A stretch of 64,000 nucleotides of DNA from positions 124,001 to 188,000 of the forward strand of contig DATNNM010000016.1 of NCBI GenBank assembly GCA_035601835.1, in the 5' to 3' direction. The translations under genes and the position numbers were made by a program. Each line of letters begins with the position of its first letter. The stretch's first letter is position 1. The notes under the pieces were generated by a model. The model was not told the origin of the DNA. It saw only the letters and a program-made list of their open reading frames with translations, and did no database searches. Of the stretch, positions 17,212 through 25,716 are shown piece after piece. The stretch is from Candidatus Tumulicola sp. (GTDB lineage Bacteria; Vulcanimicrobiota; Vulcanimicrobiia; Eremiobacterales; Eremiobacteraceae).

Positions 17212-18372
17212 ATGCCGGAACTCGATGGCATTCGAGCCATCGCACTCCTCATGGTGCTGGTATACCACTATCTCGGGAACATCGTGCCTGCCAAGCCGTA
17301 CACCTTGCTGTGGTTCCCGATCGTCCCTCTAAGGTCGCTATCGATCGGCGTCGATCTGTTCCTCGTTCTATCCGGCTTCCTGATCGGCGGCATCCTCTTG
17401 GATGCCAGAGGATCAACCTCATATTTTGCTGCCTTCTATGGCCGGCGAATCTTTCGCATCTTCCCATTGTACTTTGATTGGTACGGGTTGTATTTGGTGC
17501 TGCTCGCGAGCGGCATCCTCAATTGGCTGCCGTCAGCCCGGGATGTCTTCGCGCCAACGATACCAGCTTGGTGGTACGCCGTGTTTCTTCAGAATGTCGC
17601 GTCGGCCCATCTTCACGATTTCGGACCGCGCTGGCTCACGGTGACGTGGTCGCTTGCTATTGAAGAGCAATTCTATGCGACTGTTCCGTTGTTGATCCGC
17701 GTCCTAAATCGCACGGCACTCCTATGGCTGTGCCTAGCCGCAATCGTTGCGGCACCGATCTTCCGATTCTCTTATGGCGCTAATTGGTTTGCGCAAAGCA
17801 TGCTCACGTGGTGTCGCGCCGATGACCTGGCCCTCGGCATCCTCGCCGGGATCATCGTGCGGGAACGAGGCGCGTGGGAATGGCTGTTGTCGAAGCAAAG
17901 CGTTCTCATCGCCGGATTCGTTGGGCTGCTCGCGCTGGATGGGTACCTCAGCGTCAAAGGATTCCTCGGCCAGGGATTCCTCGAACGGACGATCTTGGGG
18001 ACCGGCTGGGGGCTTCTCTTTTGGACGGGCCTGATGATCGTCGTGACCGGAGCGTCTCCTCTCATACGGAGCGTGCTGTCATCCCCGATCTTGCGCTATG
18101 TCGGAAAGGTTTCGTTTGCCGTCTATATCTTTCACCAGCCGCTGCTCTATTTGTTGCACAACGTGTTTTTCAAAGCAGCCCCGGTGATCACCGGCTTCCC
18201 GACCTTTGGCGTGACACTGTTGTCGCTCGCGCTAGCCTTCGGCCTCGCCGACCTCTCTTGGCGCTTCTTCGAGCATCCGCTCATCAGATGGGCCCATGCG
18301 CGTTTTCGTTATGAAGACGGCGTTGCGCTCAAGGGAACGCTTCAGCCACTCCCCCGCGGCGGCGCCACGTAA
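17212..18372 (+). CDS. Acyltransferase family 3 (OafA/YrhL type) membrane protein
   Basis: About 386 residues with some ten membrane helices. The opening MPELDGIRAIALLMVLVYHY has the arginine and histidine of the family's first helix, followed by GVDLFLVLSGFLIGGIL and the RRIFRIFPLY motif. These are the conserved marks of acyltransferase 3 proteins, which O-acetylate or otherwise acylate glycans across the membrane. I start at ATG 17212. A TTG at 17176 in the same frame overlaps the rmlA stop and would add twelve residues, which is plausible because relatives often have residues before PELDG. It sits in the same operon as the dTDP-sugar genes. Confidence 0.85.
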   Translation: MPELDGIRAIALLMVLVYHYLGNIVPAKPYTLLWFPIVPLRSLSIGVDLFLVLSGFLIGGILLDARGSTSYFAAFYGRRIFRIFPLYFDWYGLYLVLLASGILNWLPSARDVFAPTIPAWWYAVFLQNVASAHLHDFGPRWLTVTWSLAIEEQFYATVPLLIRVLNRTALLWLCLAAIVAAPIFRFSYGANWFAQSMLTWCRADDLALGILAGIIVRERGAWEWLLSKQSVLIAGFVGLLALDGYLSVKGFLGQGFLERTILGTGWGLLFWTGLMIVVTGASPLIRSVLSSPILRYVGKVSFAVYIFHQPLLYLLHNVFFKAAPVITGFPTFGVTLLSLALAFGLADLSWRFFEHPLIRWAHARFRYEDGVALKGTLQPLPRGGAT

Positions 18373-18440
18373 CGAATGAGCGCGACACCGTACCACGACG
18401 CGGGGAGACTGCGACGCTGAAACTTCACATCGGCGCGCGG

Positions 18441-20798
18441 TTGGCTGCATACGCGCTTCTCGCGACGCTGCTCTTGGTGCCCCTTCTCGCGCGTCCGCAT
18501 GCATGCGCTTTCGGCCTGCATGACTGGAGCTTTCCATGCTTTCCCGAACAGGCGCGTCATCTGCTCGCCTATCATCTGTCGCCCTGGATCGAGCGCAACC
18601 TTGGGCAGCCAAGCGCGCTGCCGCATGCCAATCCCCTTGCTGCGCTTCTATACCTGGCGGCTTACTTCGCGCCGGATATGGTGCTGCGCGCCGCGCTATG
18701 GCTGTTTCTTTTCGCGGGTGCGGTGGGGGCGGACATCGCTGCCGCGCGCTTGTTCGGCGCTAGCGCGCCCATGGCGCGGCTTGCCGCGGGCCTACTCTAT
18801 TTGAGCTCACCCTTTTTCGCGACGAAGCTCGCGAGCGGTCATTACTTCTTCTTGCTGGATGCTGCATTGGTGCCGTTCGGGCTTGTGGCGTTCATGGCGA
18901 TTCCGACGCGGGGTTTGCGGGCCTGGTGCGCAGCCGCCCTGTGCGTTTCGCTTGCGTTTGCGCAAGTGCAAGTCGGGCTGATACTGATTGTGCTGCTGCC
19001 GGTGCTGGCGTGGCGACGCATGAGGGCTTGGCATTGGCTCGGCATATGGGTCGTCGCTCTGTTGACGTTCGCGCCTCCGGTCTTCGCTGCGATCTCCGCG
19101 TATCGCGGCGGTGGACTCGCCACCGAGCTTCAACTCGCGACGTGGTTGCGCGACGAGAGCATTCCGTGGAACCGGGTGCTCGACGCCACATATTATTTTG
19201 CGAACTATTTCGGCAGCGCGGCGGGAGACACGAGCGTCATCGCGTGGCAATGGCTAAGCCCAGCCTGTGTGCTTGTCGCTCTTTTCGTGGCAGGAACGTC
19301 GCGCCGCCTTGCACTTGCCGCGATCGTCCTCGGCGCGCTTGCCACCGGCGCCACCGGACCGCTCGCGCCGCTTCTCGTGCGGCTCTTCGCGCATGTCCCC
19401 GCGCTCTCGGTCTTTCGCGAGCTGTATGACCTCCTCGCGCTCGTACCGCTCGTCGTGGCCGGCGGCGCGGCCGTCGCGATTCAGTATCTCGTGTCGGGTC
19501 CGCTTCGAAGACCCGTTCTGCTCGCTTCAATCGCAGGCTTGGCTGCGATTTTCGGGATCGCGATGTGGCCGGCTTTTTCCGCGAAATGCGCGGCGTTAGT
19601 GCCGCTGTCCGATCCGCGCCAGTGGCAGGCCGAGGTGGACACGGCCGCGGCGCTGCCCGGCGACGACCGGATTCTGTGGCTGCCTACGGCAGTACCGCTC
19701 GGTCCGCTCGGCACTCCGGGAGGCGCCGACCCATTCGAGTATGGGACTGGGCGCCATCCGTCCGCTCAGTCCTACCATGCGGCGGGATTGTTCGCGTACG
19801 CCGCAGCGCGGACGGACCATTCCGGCGCTCTGCCGCCGGCGTTTGCGCGCCGCCTCGGCATCGGAATGATCGTTGCGCGCAATCGCGTGGTCAGCCGTCG
19901 TCTCATGGCTGTTGCATGGCCGGCCGGCGGGCTCATCATGCCACCTGCGAGGCCGGCGCAGATCATAGCTAATGCCGGACCGCTCGCTTTTTACGGCACC
20001 CAACCAGCCTGCGAGCCCGACCTGCGATCCGCGATGAAGCCGGACGTCGCATACGTGCGCTGCTCGGGCACCGCGCCGCTCTTCCTGCCCCTTGAGGATC
20101 CGCAAACCTCGCTCGACGCGCCGAACCGCGGTTGGGTGCAAGGCGAACGCTGGGCCGAGCTAGACGCCGCGCTAGCCGGACCGCGCTGGCCGGTGCTGTT
20201 CACGCGTTCACTGGTGCCATATGAATGGATGAGCATGGCTGCGGGCCGTGCGCTGATCTACGCGCCGGGCGGAGCGCGGCTGAATAATACGCCTATCAAA
20301 GCGAGCGCGCAATGGCTTTCGCTGCCGATATCGGCCGGGTATCATACATTGTCCGGCGATGGTGCGCACATCGTCGCGATATCAGCGACCCTGCCGGAGT
20401 CATCCGAGGCCGTTTCCGGGGCTAAAGCCCCGGCACTACAAGCCTCGGCACTACAACCACCCCTTGAAACGGAGGTTCCAGCGGAGCGCAGCGACAGAAC
20501 GTGGGGCCTCTACGAGGCAATACTGCCCGCGCACGCTGCCGGTCTGCTCATTTTGCGCGAGGGCTACTCCGCGAATTGGGGAGCTGCGATCGACGGCCGC
20601 CGCCTGGGGCTGCCCGTGTTCGTTGACGGATACGCGACCGGCTGGATGCTGCCGGCTACGTCGTCCCCATCACATCTTTCTATTGGATACGCTCCGCTCG
20701 CGGTCTATGCAGCGCTCGCGGCCATCGCGCTACTCACGTGGCTCTCGCTCCTCGCCGGCCTTTTTCTCCAAGGGACGCCGAAGCCGACACGGACCTAA
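18441..20798 (+). CDS. Third large GT-C-like membrane protein (785 aa), REP element inside
   Basis: Many hydrophobic segments fill residues 1-390, then an extracytoplasmic region and a last membrane helix (YAALAAIALLTWLSLLAGLF). A membrane-edge motif (LSVFRELYDLLALVPLV) occupies the place of FREP/LRDP in the two larger proteins of this locus, so it is probably a shorter member of the same group. No ATG or GTG is available in frame near the start, and TTG 18441 is used. A REP-like hairpin lies in frame at about codons 659-667, adding the peptide [10 protein letters not shown] second, different hairpin supplies the stop codon (TAA at 20796, which is its TAAA loop). Confidence 0.62.
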   Translation: MAAYALLATLLLVPLLARPHACAFGLHDWSFPCFPEQARHLLAYHLSPWIERNLGQPSALPHANPLAALLYLAAYFAPDMVLRAALWLFLFAGAVGADIAAARLFGASAPMARLAAGLLYLSSPFFATKLASGHYFFLLDAALVPFGLVAFMAIPTRGLRAWCAAALCVSLAFAQVQVGLILIVLLPVLAWRRMRAWHWLGIWVVALLTFAPPVFAAISAYRGGGLATELQLATWLRDESIPWNRVLDATYYFANYFGSAAGDTSVIAWQWLSPACVLVALFVAGTSRRLALAAIVLGALATGATGPLAPLLVRLFAHVPALSVFRELYDLLALVPLVVAGGAAVAIQYLVSGPLRRPVLLASIAGLAAIFGIAMWPAFSAKCAALVPLSDPRQWQAEVDTAAALPGDDRILWLPTAVPLGPLGTPGGADPFEYGTGRHPSAQSYHAAGLFAYAAARTDHSGALPPAFARRLGIGMIVARNRVVSRRLMAVAWPAGGLIMPPARPAQIIANAGPLAFYGTQPACEPDLRSAMKPDVAYVRCSGTAPLFLPLEDPQTSLDAPNRGWVQGERWAELDAALAGPRWPVLFTRSLVPYEWMSMAAGRALIYAPGGARLNNTPIKASAQWLSLPISAGYHTLSGDGAHIVAISATLPESSEAVSGAKAPALQASALQPPLETEVPAERSDRTWGLYEAILPAHAAGLLILREGYSANWGAAIDGRRLGLPVFVDGYATGWMLPATSSPSHLSIGYAPLAVYAALAAIALLTWLSLLAGLFLQGTPKPTRT
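20416..20440 (+). repeat. REP-like hairpin, CCGGGGC stem, inside a coding region
   Basis: Arms CCGGGGC and GCCCCGG enclose the loop TAAA, and the tail is CACTACA. The 25 bases are identical in five other places in the window (27783, 32370, 35280, 53991, 54044; some on the other strand). The bases after it repeat part of the element again (CTCGGCACTACAA at about 20444-20456). It is read through in frame by the GT-C-like gene as SGAKAPALQ. Confidence 0.85.
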
Positions 20799-20813
20799 AG
20801 GTCCGTGCCTACG
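20789..20813 (+). repeat. REP-like hairpin, ACGGACC stem, supplies a stop codon
   Basis: Arms ACGGACC and GGTCCGT (a perfect 7-bp stem, extendable by one pair) flank the loop TAAA, with the tail GCCTACG. The first three loop bases (20796-20798) are the TAA stop of the upstream membrane-protein gene, so the end of that protein is set by the element. Confidence 0.8.
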
Positions 20814-20841
20814 AGGTCCGTGCTAAAGGTCCGTGGCTACA
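20814..20841 (+). repeat. Degenerate REP-like hairpin
   Basis: The right half is intact (loop TAAA, arm GGTCCGT, tail GGCTACA at 20824-20841), but the left arm reads GGTCCGTGC instead of ACGGACC, so the stem cannot form as in the neighbouring copy. It lies in the leader of the ugd gene. Confidence 0.65.
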
Positions 20842-20862
20842 TTTTCAACGAAGGCCTAAGCG

Positions 20863-22224
20863 GTGCGGCGACTTGCGGTGCTGGGCGCGGGCTACGTCGG
20901 CCTGACGACCGCGACGTGTCTTGCCGAGTTGGGCAACATCGTCGTGTGCATCGACATCGACCCTTCGAAGATCAAAGCGCTGCGTCAGGGACGCTTGCCC
21001 TTCTTCGAGCCCGGTCTGCTGGAGATGGTGCTAAGCAACCAGCATGCCGAGCGGCTGACGTTCTCGGACGCGCCGAAGGAGGCGTTGCATGGCGCGCAGA
21101 TGATCTTCATCGCGGTGGGCACGCCGCTGCTCGAAAACGGCCAGATCGATCTGCGCAGCGTGCACGCCGCGGCGCGCGACATCGCGCTGTCGCTCGATGG
21201 GCCCGTCATCGTCGTCAACAAGTCCACCGTGCCGGTGCAGACCGCAGACGTCGTCGCCGCCGTCATCGACGAGGCGAAGGCTTCGAAGCATAAGGTCACC
21301 ATCGTCGCCAATCCGGAGTTCTTGCGCGAGGGCAGCGCGATCGCCGACTTCATGCATCCGGACCGCATCGTCATCGGCGTCGAGGACGAGCGGGCAGAAG
21401 CCGAACTGCGCGACCTCTACGCGCCGCTGGAGGCGCCGATCATCGTGACCGACCCGCGCACCGCCGAGATGATCAAACTCACCGCCAACGCCTTTTTGGC
21501 GACCAAGGTCTCCTTCATCAACGAGATCGCGAACATCTGCGAGCAGGTCGGCGCGGACGTCAAGGAGGTGGTGCTCGGGGCGGGCAGCGACAAACGCATC
21601 GGCGTTGCGTTCATGAACGCGGGGCTCGGCTTCGGCGGCTCGTGTTTCCCGAAGGACGTGCTAGCGTTGCGGCAGATCGCCGAGGCATCCCACGTCGAAC
21701 CGCGCATGCTGCGCGCCGCGCTCGAGACCAACACGGCCCAGATCGATGGCGTGATGGCGCGCTTGAACGAACTTTTAGAAGGCGTGAAGGGCAAACGCAT
21801 CGCGCTCTTCGGCCTGTCATTCAAGCCGAACACCGATGACGTGCGCGAGTCGCCCGCGCTGGCGCTGGCGCAGAGGCTCGTCGCCCAGGGCGCGACGGTG
21901 ACGGTTCACGATCCGGTCGCGATCGCCAAGGCGAAGGCGGTGCTGCGCGACTCCGTGCGCTATGCGAGCGCTCATTACGAGGCCACCCGCGACGCAGACG
22001 CGCTCGTCATCGCGACGGACTGGAACGAATACAAGCAGCTCGATTTCGCGGTGTTGCGGAAACTGATGGCCGGCCGCGTCATCTTCGACGCGCGCAATAT
22101 CTACGAACCCAGCAAGGTCGTGGCGGAAGGCTTCGTCTATTGCGGCATCGGGCGCGCCGCTCCGTTCCACGCCCAACCCGAGGCGCAGGTCGACGGCACT
22201 TCGATCCGTCGAACCATGCCGTGA
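20863..22224 (+). CDS. ugd: UDP-glucose 6-dehydrogenase
   Basis: 453 residues with the NAD-binding start AVLGAGYVGLTTATCLAELG, the catalytic-cysteine loop GFGGSCFPKDVLALR (about residue 265), and the C-terminal ALFGLSFKPNTDDVRESPAL. It oxidises UDP-glucose to UDP-glucuronate with two NAD+. The start is GTG 20863. The stop overlaps the GTG of the next gene (GTGA at 22221), whose product very probably uses UDP-glucuronate, so the pair forms a two-step pathway. Two REP-like hairpins occupy the leader between the previous gene and this one. Confidence 0.93.
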   Translation: MRRLAVLGAGYVGLTTATCLAELGNIVVCIDIDPSKIKALRQGRLPFFEPGLLEMVLSNQHAERLTFSDAPKEALHGAQMIFIAVGTPLLENGQIDLRSVHAAARDIALSLDGPVIVVNKSTVPVQTADVVAAVIDEAKASKHKVTIVANPEFLREGSAIADFMHPDRIVIGVEDERAEAELRDLYAPLEAPIIVTDPRTAEMIKLTANAFLATKVSFINEIANICEQVGADVKEVVLGAGSDKRIGVAFMNAGLGFGGSCFPKDVLALRQIAEASHVEPRMLRAALETNTAQIDGVMARLNELLEGVKGKRIALFGLSFKPNTDDVRESPALALAQRLVAQGATVTVHDPVAIAKAKAVLRDSVRYASAHYEATRDADALVIATDWNEYKQLDFAVLRKLMAGRVIFDARNIYEPSKVVAEGFVYCGIGRAAPFHAQPEAQVDGTSIRRTMP

Positions 22225-23186
22225 ACGTGGTGGTCACCGGCGCGGCCGGATTCGTCGGCTCGCATCTGGTGGACCGATACCTGCGCGACGGCGCCGAAGT
22301 GCTTGGTATCGATAGCCTGTTGACCGGCAGCGAAGACAACTTGCGGGGTGCGTGCAAGAATCCGCGCTTTCGATTCGTGCGAGGTGACGTCGCGTCAGGG
22401 GACCCCCAACTCATGCAGCCGGACGGGGGCGCCGAGCTCGTTCTCCATTTCGCATCGCCCGCTAGCCCGGTCGACTATGCGACGAACCCATTCAAGACGC
22501 TGGCGGTGAATAGCCGCGGCACCGAGGCCTGCTGCCTCGCGGCGCTAGCGATGAAAGCGCGGCTCGTCTATGCATCGACCTCCGAAGTGTACGGCGATCC
22601 CCTGCAGCATCCGCAAGCCGAGTCGTATTGGGGCAACGTGAACCCGCTCGGCCCGCGCTCTTGCTACGACGAATCGAAGCGTTTCGGAGAGGCGCTCGTG
22701 ATGGCGTATGTCCGGGAGCGCGGTCTCGACGCCCGTATCGTGCGCATCTTCAACACGTATGGGCCGCGCATGCGGCGCAAGGACGGCCGAGTCGTACCGA
22801 CTTTCATCGATCAGGCGCTGCGCGCCGAGCCCTTGACGATTCAGGGCGACGGTTCGCAAACGCGCTCGTACTGTTACATCGATGATCTGGTCGAGGGTGT
22901 GGTCCGGTGCGCCGCGTCCGAACTGACTAGCGGAATTGCGGTCAACCTCGGCAATCCGGACGAGCGCAACGTGCGCGAGCTCGCGGAGATCGTGAGCCGG
23001 CTCGCCGGCGTTCCGCTCAAAGTCGTCAATAAGCCGCTGCCGCTGGACGATCCGGCGCGCCGCTGCCCGGATATCAGCCGGGCGCGCGAGCTGCTCGGTT
23101 GGGAGCCCCACGTCTCGCTCGAGGACGGTTTGCGCGCGACGATCGCGTTCACAAAGGGCCAGACTAAAGTCTGGCATACCACATAA
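22221..23186 (+). CDS. UDP-glucuronate decarboxylase-like epimerase (UDP-xylose synthase type)
   Basis: 321 residues of the extended SDR fold with VVTGAAGFVGSHLVDRYL at the start. The run TSEVYGDPLQHPQAESYWG and then NPLGPRSCYDESKRFGE is characteristic of UDP-glucuronate decarboxylases rather than 4-epimerases, and RSYCYIDDLVEG follows. Together with Ugd it should make UDP-xylose from UDP-glucose. GTG 22221 is chosen because of the 4-bp overlap with ugd. The last nine residues (GQTKVWHTT) and the approach to the stop are written by a REP-like hairpin, so the natural C terminus has been replaced or extended. Confidence 0.87.
   Translation: MNVVVTGAAGFVGSHLVDRYLRDGAEVLGIDSLLTGSEDNLRGACKNPRFRFVRGDVASGDPQLMQPDGGAELVLHFASPASPVDYATNPFKTLAVNSRGTEACCLAALAMKARLVYASTSEVYGDPLQHPQAESYWGNVNPLGPRSCYDESKRFGEALVMAYVRERGLDARIVRIFNTYGPRMRRKDGRVVPTFIDQALRAEPLTIQGDGSQTRSYCYIDDLVEGVVRCAASELTSGIAVNLGNPDERNVRELAEIVSRLAGVPLKVVNKPLPLDDPARRCPDISRARELLGWEPHVSLEDGLRATIAFTKGQTKVWHTT
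23158..23183 (+). repeat. REP-like hairpin, GCCAGAC stem
   Basis: Arms GCCAGAC and GTCTGGC flank the loop TAAA, and the tail is ATACCACA. It overlaps the 3' end of the decarboxylase gene, encoding its last residues. A second copy follows seven bases after it. Confidence 0.78.
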
Positions 23187-23190
23187 TCAG

Positions 23191-23216
23191 GCCAGACTGA
23201 AGTCCGGCATACCACA
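23191..23216 (+). repeat. REP-like hairpin, GCCAGAC stem, second copy
   Basis: Arms GCCAGAC and GTCCGGC (one A-C mismatch), loop TGAA, tail ATACCACA. It lies between the convergent ends of the decarboxylase gene (23186) and the minus-strand gene ending at 23222. The two copies together may act as a transcription end for both strands. Confidence 0.75.
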
Positions 23217-23221
23217 TAGGC

Positions 23222-23974
23222 CTAGTTCAAGTCGGCCCAGCGATAGACGGTCGGATCCACGCGCATCGCATCGGCGCCTTCGATGACCAGGCTGCGCGGC
23301 TTGCGCTCGAGCCCGGCGCGATCGCGCTCCGCCGATTTCCAAGAGCCACGCGTGAACAAGAAGTGGAACTCGGTCCCGGTCTTCAAGCGCACTTCGATGT
23401 AGTAGTGCAGCCCGTCGGCCTTTTGCATCTTGATGGCTTGCGGATTCCAGCCGCTCGTGTCGGTTGTGATGTACACGTCATCGGTGAATGGCGTGTTCGG
23501 CGGGACCTGGACCGTGATGCGCACCAGCGTGTCCTTGGAGAGCTTGCTCTGAAAGGTCGCGGCGCGCGGCGCAAGGTCCGGATTGGGCTGCGACGGCGAG
23601 AGTTGCGCGACATATTTGCGAGGCACGTCCGCCGCGGGCGTGCCTTGCGGCAAGGGTTTGCGCGCGAAGTGGACCGACGTGACCGACGCGCTTTCCGTAT
23701 CCAGATAGGCGACGGCGAACAGGCCGGGCGCGATCGCGTATGAGGGCGCAGCGCCCGTGGCTTCGTCCACCAGGCTGACGTTTGCGGCGAGTTTGAACGC
23801 ATCGCCGCTCGAGAAGACGATGTAGCCGCGCTCGAAGTCGATCACTTGTCCGTTGACGAGCAGCGGCACCGGAGTGCTCGTGGGCGCTACGATGTCCGGC
23901 GGCGCTGTCTGCGAAGGCTGCGGTATCGGCGTCGGTAGGATCATGAAGAGCATGAGGATCGCGTATTGTATCAC
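23222..23974 (-). CDS. Exported protein with a carbohydrate-binding-like beta-sandwich
   Basis: About 250 residues. The start GTG 23974 overlaps the stop of the LptD-like gene (GTGA). The N terminus (IQYAILMLFMILPTPIPQPS) looks like a signal peptide followed by a proline-rich linker. The C-terminal half, with DDVYITTDTSGWNPQAIKM, TEFHFLFTRGSW and the closing VDPTVYRWADL, resembles starch/glycogen-binding (CBM20-like) modules attached to enzymes. No catalytic domain is visible. Being last in the ligase-LptD operon suggests a periplasmic role linked to surface glycans. The fold assignment is from pattern only. Confidence 0.6.
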   Translation of the reverse strand: MIQYAILMLFMILPTPIPQPSQTAPPDIVAPTSTPVPLLVNGQVIDFERGYIVFSSGDAFKLAANVSLVDEATGAAPSYAIAPGLFAVAYLDTESASVTSVHFARKPLPQGTPAADVPRKYVAQLSPSQPNPDLAPRAATFQSKLSKDTLVRITVQVPPNTPFTDDVYITTDTSGWNPQAIKMQKADGLHYYIEVRLKTGTEFHFLFTRGSWKSAERDRAGLERKPRSLVIEGADAMRVDPTVYRWADLN

Positions 23975-25716
23975 TGCGCGCTCACCACGAACGTGTATGG
24001 CGTCCACCACAAACCGGACCACCCGAAGTTGTAGCCGCGCTGGACGTCGATGAACAACGTGCGCGTGATGCGCGTGCGCACGTCTCCAGTGAGCTGATAG
24101 CGGGGCGGGGCGTTGCTGAACTGGGTCTGCACCGGTGAGAACGCCGACTTCGAAGCGCCGAACGTGAATTGGAAATCCGGCGACGGCGTCAACGCGAAGG
24201 TCATGCCGTACACGCGGTTGGTCGCCCCCGGGGAACCGGGGGCCTCGTTCAGGACGAACGGCAACCCAGACGTGGAAAACGGCTGCGGAGCCAATCCGGT
24301 CGACGCGTTGGGCGAGATGAACGTCGCGTTCGGATCGCGCGTGCTGCTCGAGTCGATGACCGTCGAGCCGATGAATACCAGATTGCGCGCCAGACGGCGG
24401 CTGATCGTGCCGGTGAAGACCTGTTCGTCGATCGTGTTGGGAAAGCTGAGCCAGGCATGCGCGATTTGGTAACGCGCGTTCAGACCAGTGCCGAACGGCC
24501 CCGGATATGTCGGTGTGTAGATCGCGCCGGAGACATACTCCGACGTGGCTTGCTTCGCGCCGGTGCTGCGGATGCCGAAGACGTCGTGCTGCATGCCAAG
24601 TCCCGACGTGAGGCGATACGATAATCCCGTTCGACCGATGTGCTGATCGAAGCCCGACCATTCCACGCCTGCCGTGAACGGATGATTTGGTATCCATGGG
24701 TGCGATGGATCGCCGTAATAGCCGAGCGCCGGCTGCGCCAGCAGACTCGAGTACGCTTGCGTGAGTTCCAGCCGAGCCGATGATTGCCGGAGCGCCTGCG
24801 TGTAGATGACGTCGGCGAAGCCGTTGGAGTCCAGCGGCCGGATCAGCCCGTATTGATAGGTGAAAAGTTGCGTCTCCAGAGAGATCGCGCTGGCCGGACT
24901 CGATCGGTCGTACGCGAGCAGGTTCCACTGTTTGAAGGGTTGCGTGGCCGGGTTCAGACTCAACACCGCGTAGCCGGCGCCGAACACCGAGTGATGCTCG
25001 AACGAGCCATACGACTTACGCTGCGGATCATAGCGGAAATGCACGGCGTCCAGCGACGAGGCTGAGCCTGCGAAGTTGTACGGCACGTCGATGCTCGCGC
25101 CGGTCAGCGCGTTGATGCCGAAATGCTGGTTCTGCGAGAAATTGTAGACGTACGGCGGCAGCGGGATCGTCGTCAGCGCCCCGTCGAGCAGGCGGAACGT
25201 AGCCGGCGAGAACTTCGCATAGGCGGTCGGGTCGATCGTCACTTGATCGGCGACGATGTACGGCCGCTGCGATGACAGGTCGGGCAGGAAGAATGCGTCG
25301 CCCGGCATCACGCGCCCCTTGGACGGGTTCGCGTAGTCGCCGTTGAAGAACGTCCAGCGATCGGCGGCGGGGTCGAGCGGCACGAAGTACTCGCGCCGGA
25401 ATGGCAGAAATGCGGCGTAGGCGGCTCCGTCCATCTCCCCCGAGGGCGTGGTCAAGCGCACGTGCCCGACCACCAAGAAGCGATGCAGCGACAAGTCCAT
25501 GGAGAAGGCATCGCCCTCGACGCGCACGCCGTTGCCCATGCTCACTTGCACGTGACCCCGTGCTTGGATGATGGCGGCGTCGCCGAAGTACTCGACGCGC
25601 GCGGCCGACACCGCGATCGGCATGGACGTGAGGGGTTGCGGCTCTTGCGCAGCGAGAACGCTCGTCGCGGCTTGCGCTGCAAGCGCGACCGCGGCGGCAA
25701 GCATGACTCGCGTCAT
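23971..25716 (-). CDS. LptD/OstA-like outer-membrane protein
   Basis: 581 residues. A signal peptide (TRVMLAAAVALAAQAATSVLA) is followed by an OstA/LptA-like beta-jellyroll of about 90 residues (ARVEYFGDAAIIQARGHVQ... VRVEGDAFSMDL). The rest is rich in alternating aromatic strands and ends in a barrel-like C terminus (WWTPYTFVVSAQ). LptD inserts lipopolysaccharide into the outer leaflet, and this gene lies directly behind an O-antigen-ligase-like gene with an ATGA overlap. It is shorter than proteobacterial LptD (about 780 residues). It might serve LptD-like lipoglycan export or be another OstA-domain barrel. Confidence 0.7.
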   Translation of the reverse strand: MTRVMLAAAVALAAQAATSVLAAQEPQPLTSMPIAVSAARVEYFGDAAIIQARGHVQVSMGNGVRVEGDAFSMDLSLHRFLVVGHVRLTTPSGEMDGAAYAAFLPFRREYFVPLDPAADRWTFFNGDYANPSKGRVMPGDAFFLPDLSSQRPYIVADQVTIDPTAYAKFSPATFRLLDGALTTIPLPPYVYNFSQNQHFGINALTGASIDVPYNFAGSASSLDAVHFRYDPQRKSYGSFEHHSVFGAGYAVLSLNPATQPFKQWNLLAYDRSSPASAISLETQLFTYQYGLIRPLDSNGFADVIYTQALRQSSARLELTQAYSSLLAQPALGYYGDPSHPWIPNHPFTAGVEWSGFDQHIGRTGLSYRLTSGLGMQHDVFGIRSTGAKQATSEYVSGAIYTPTYPGPFGTGLNARYQIAHAWLSFPNTIDEQVFTGTISRRLARNLVFIGSTVIDSSSTRDPNATFISPNASTGLAPQPFSTSGLPFVLNEAPGSPGATNRVYGMTFALTPSPDFQFTFGASKSAFSPVQTQFSNAPPRYQLTGDVRTRITRTLFIDVQRGYNFGWSGLWWTPYTFVVSAQ

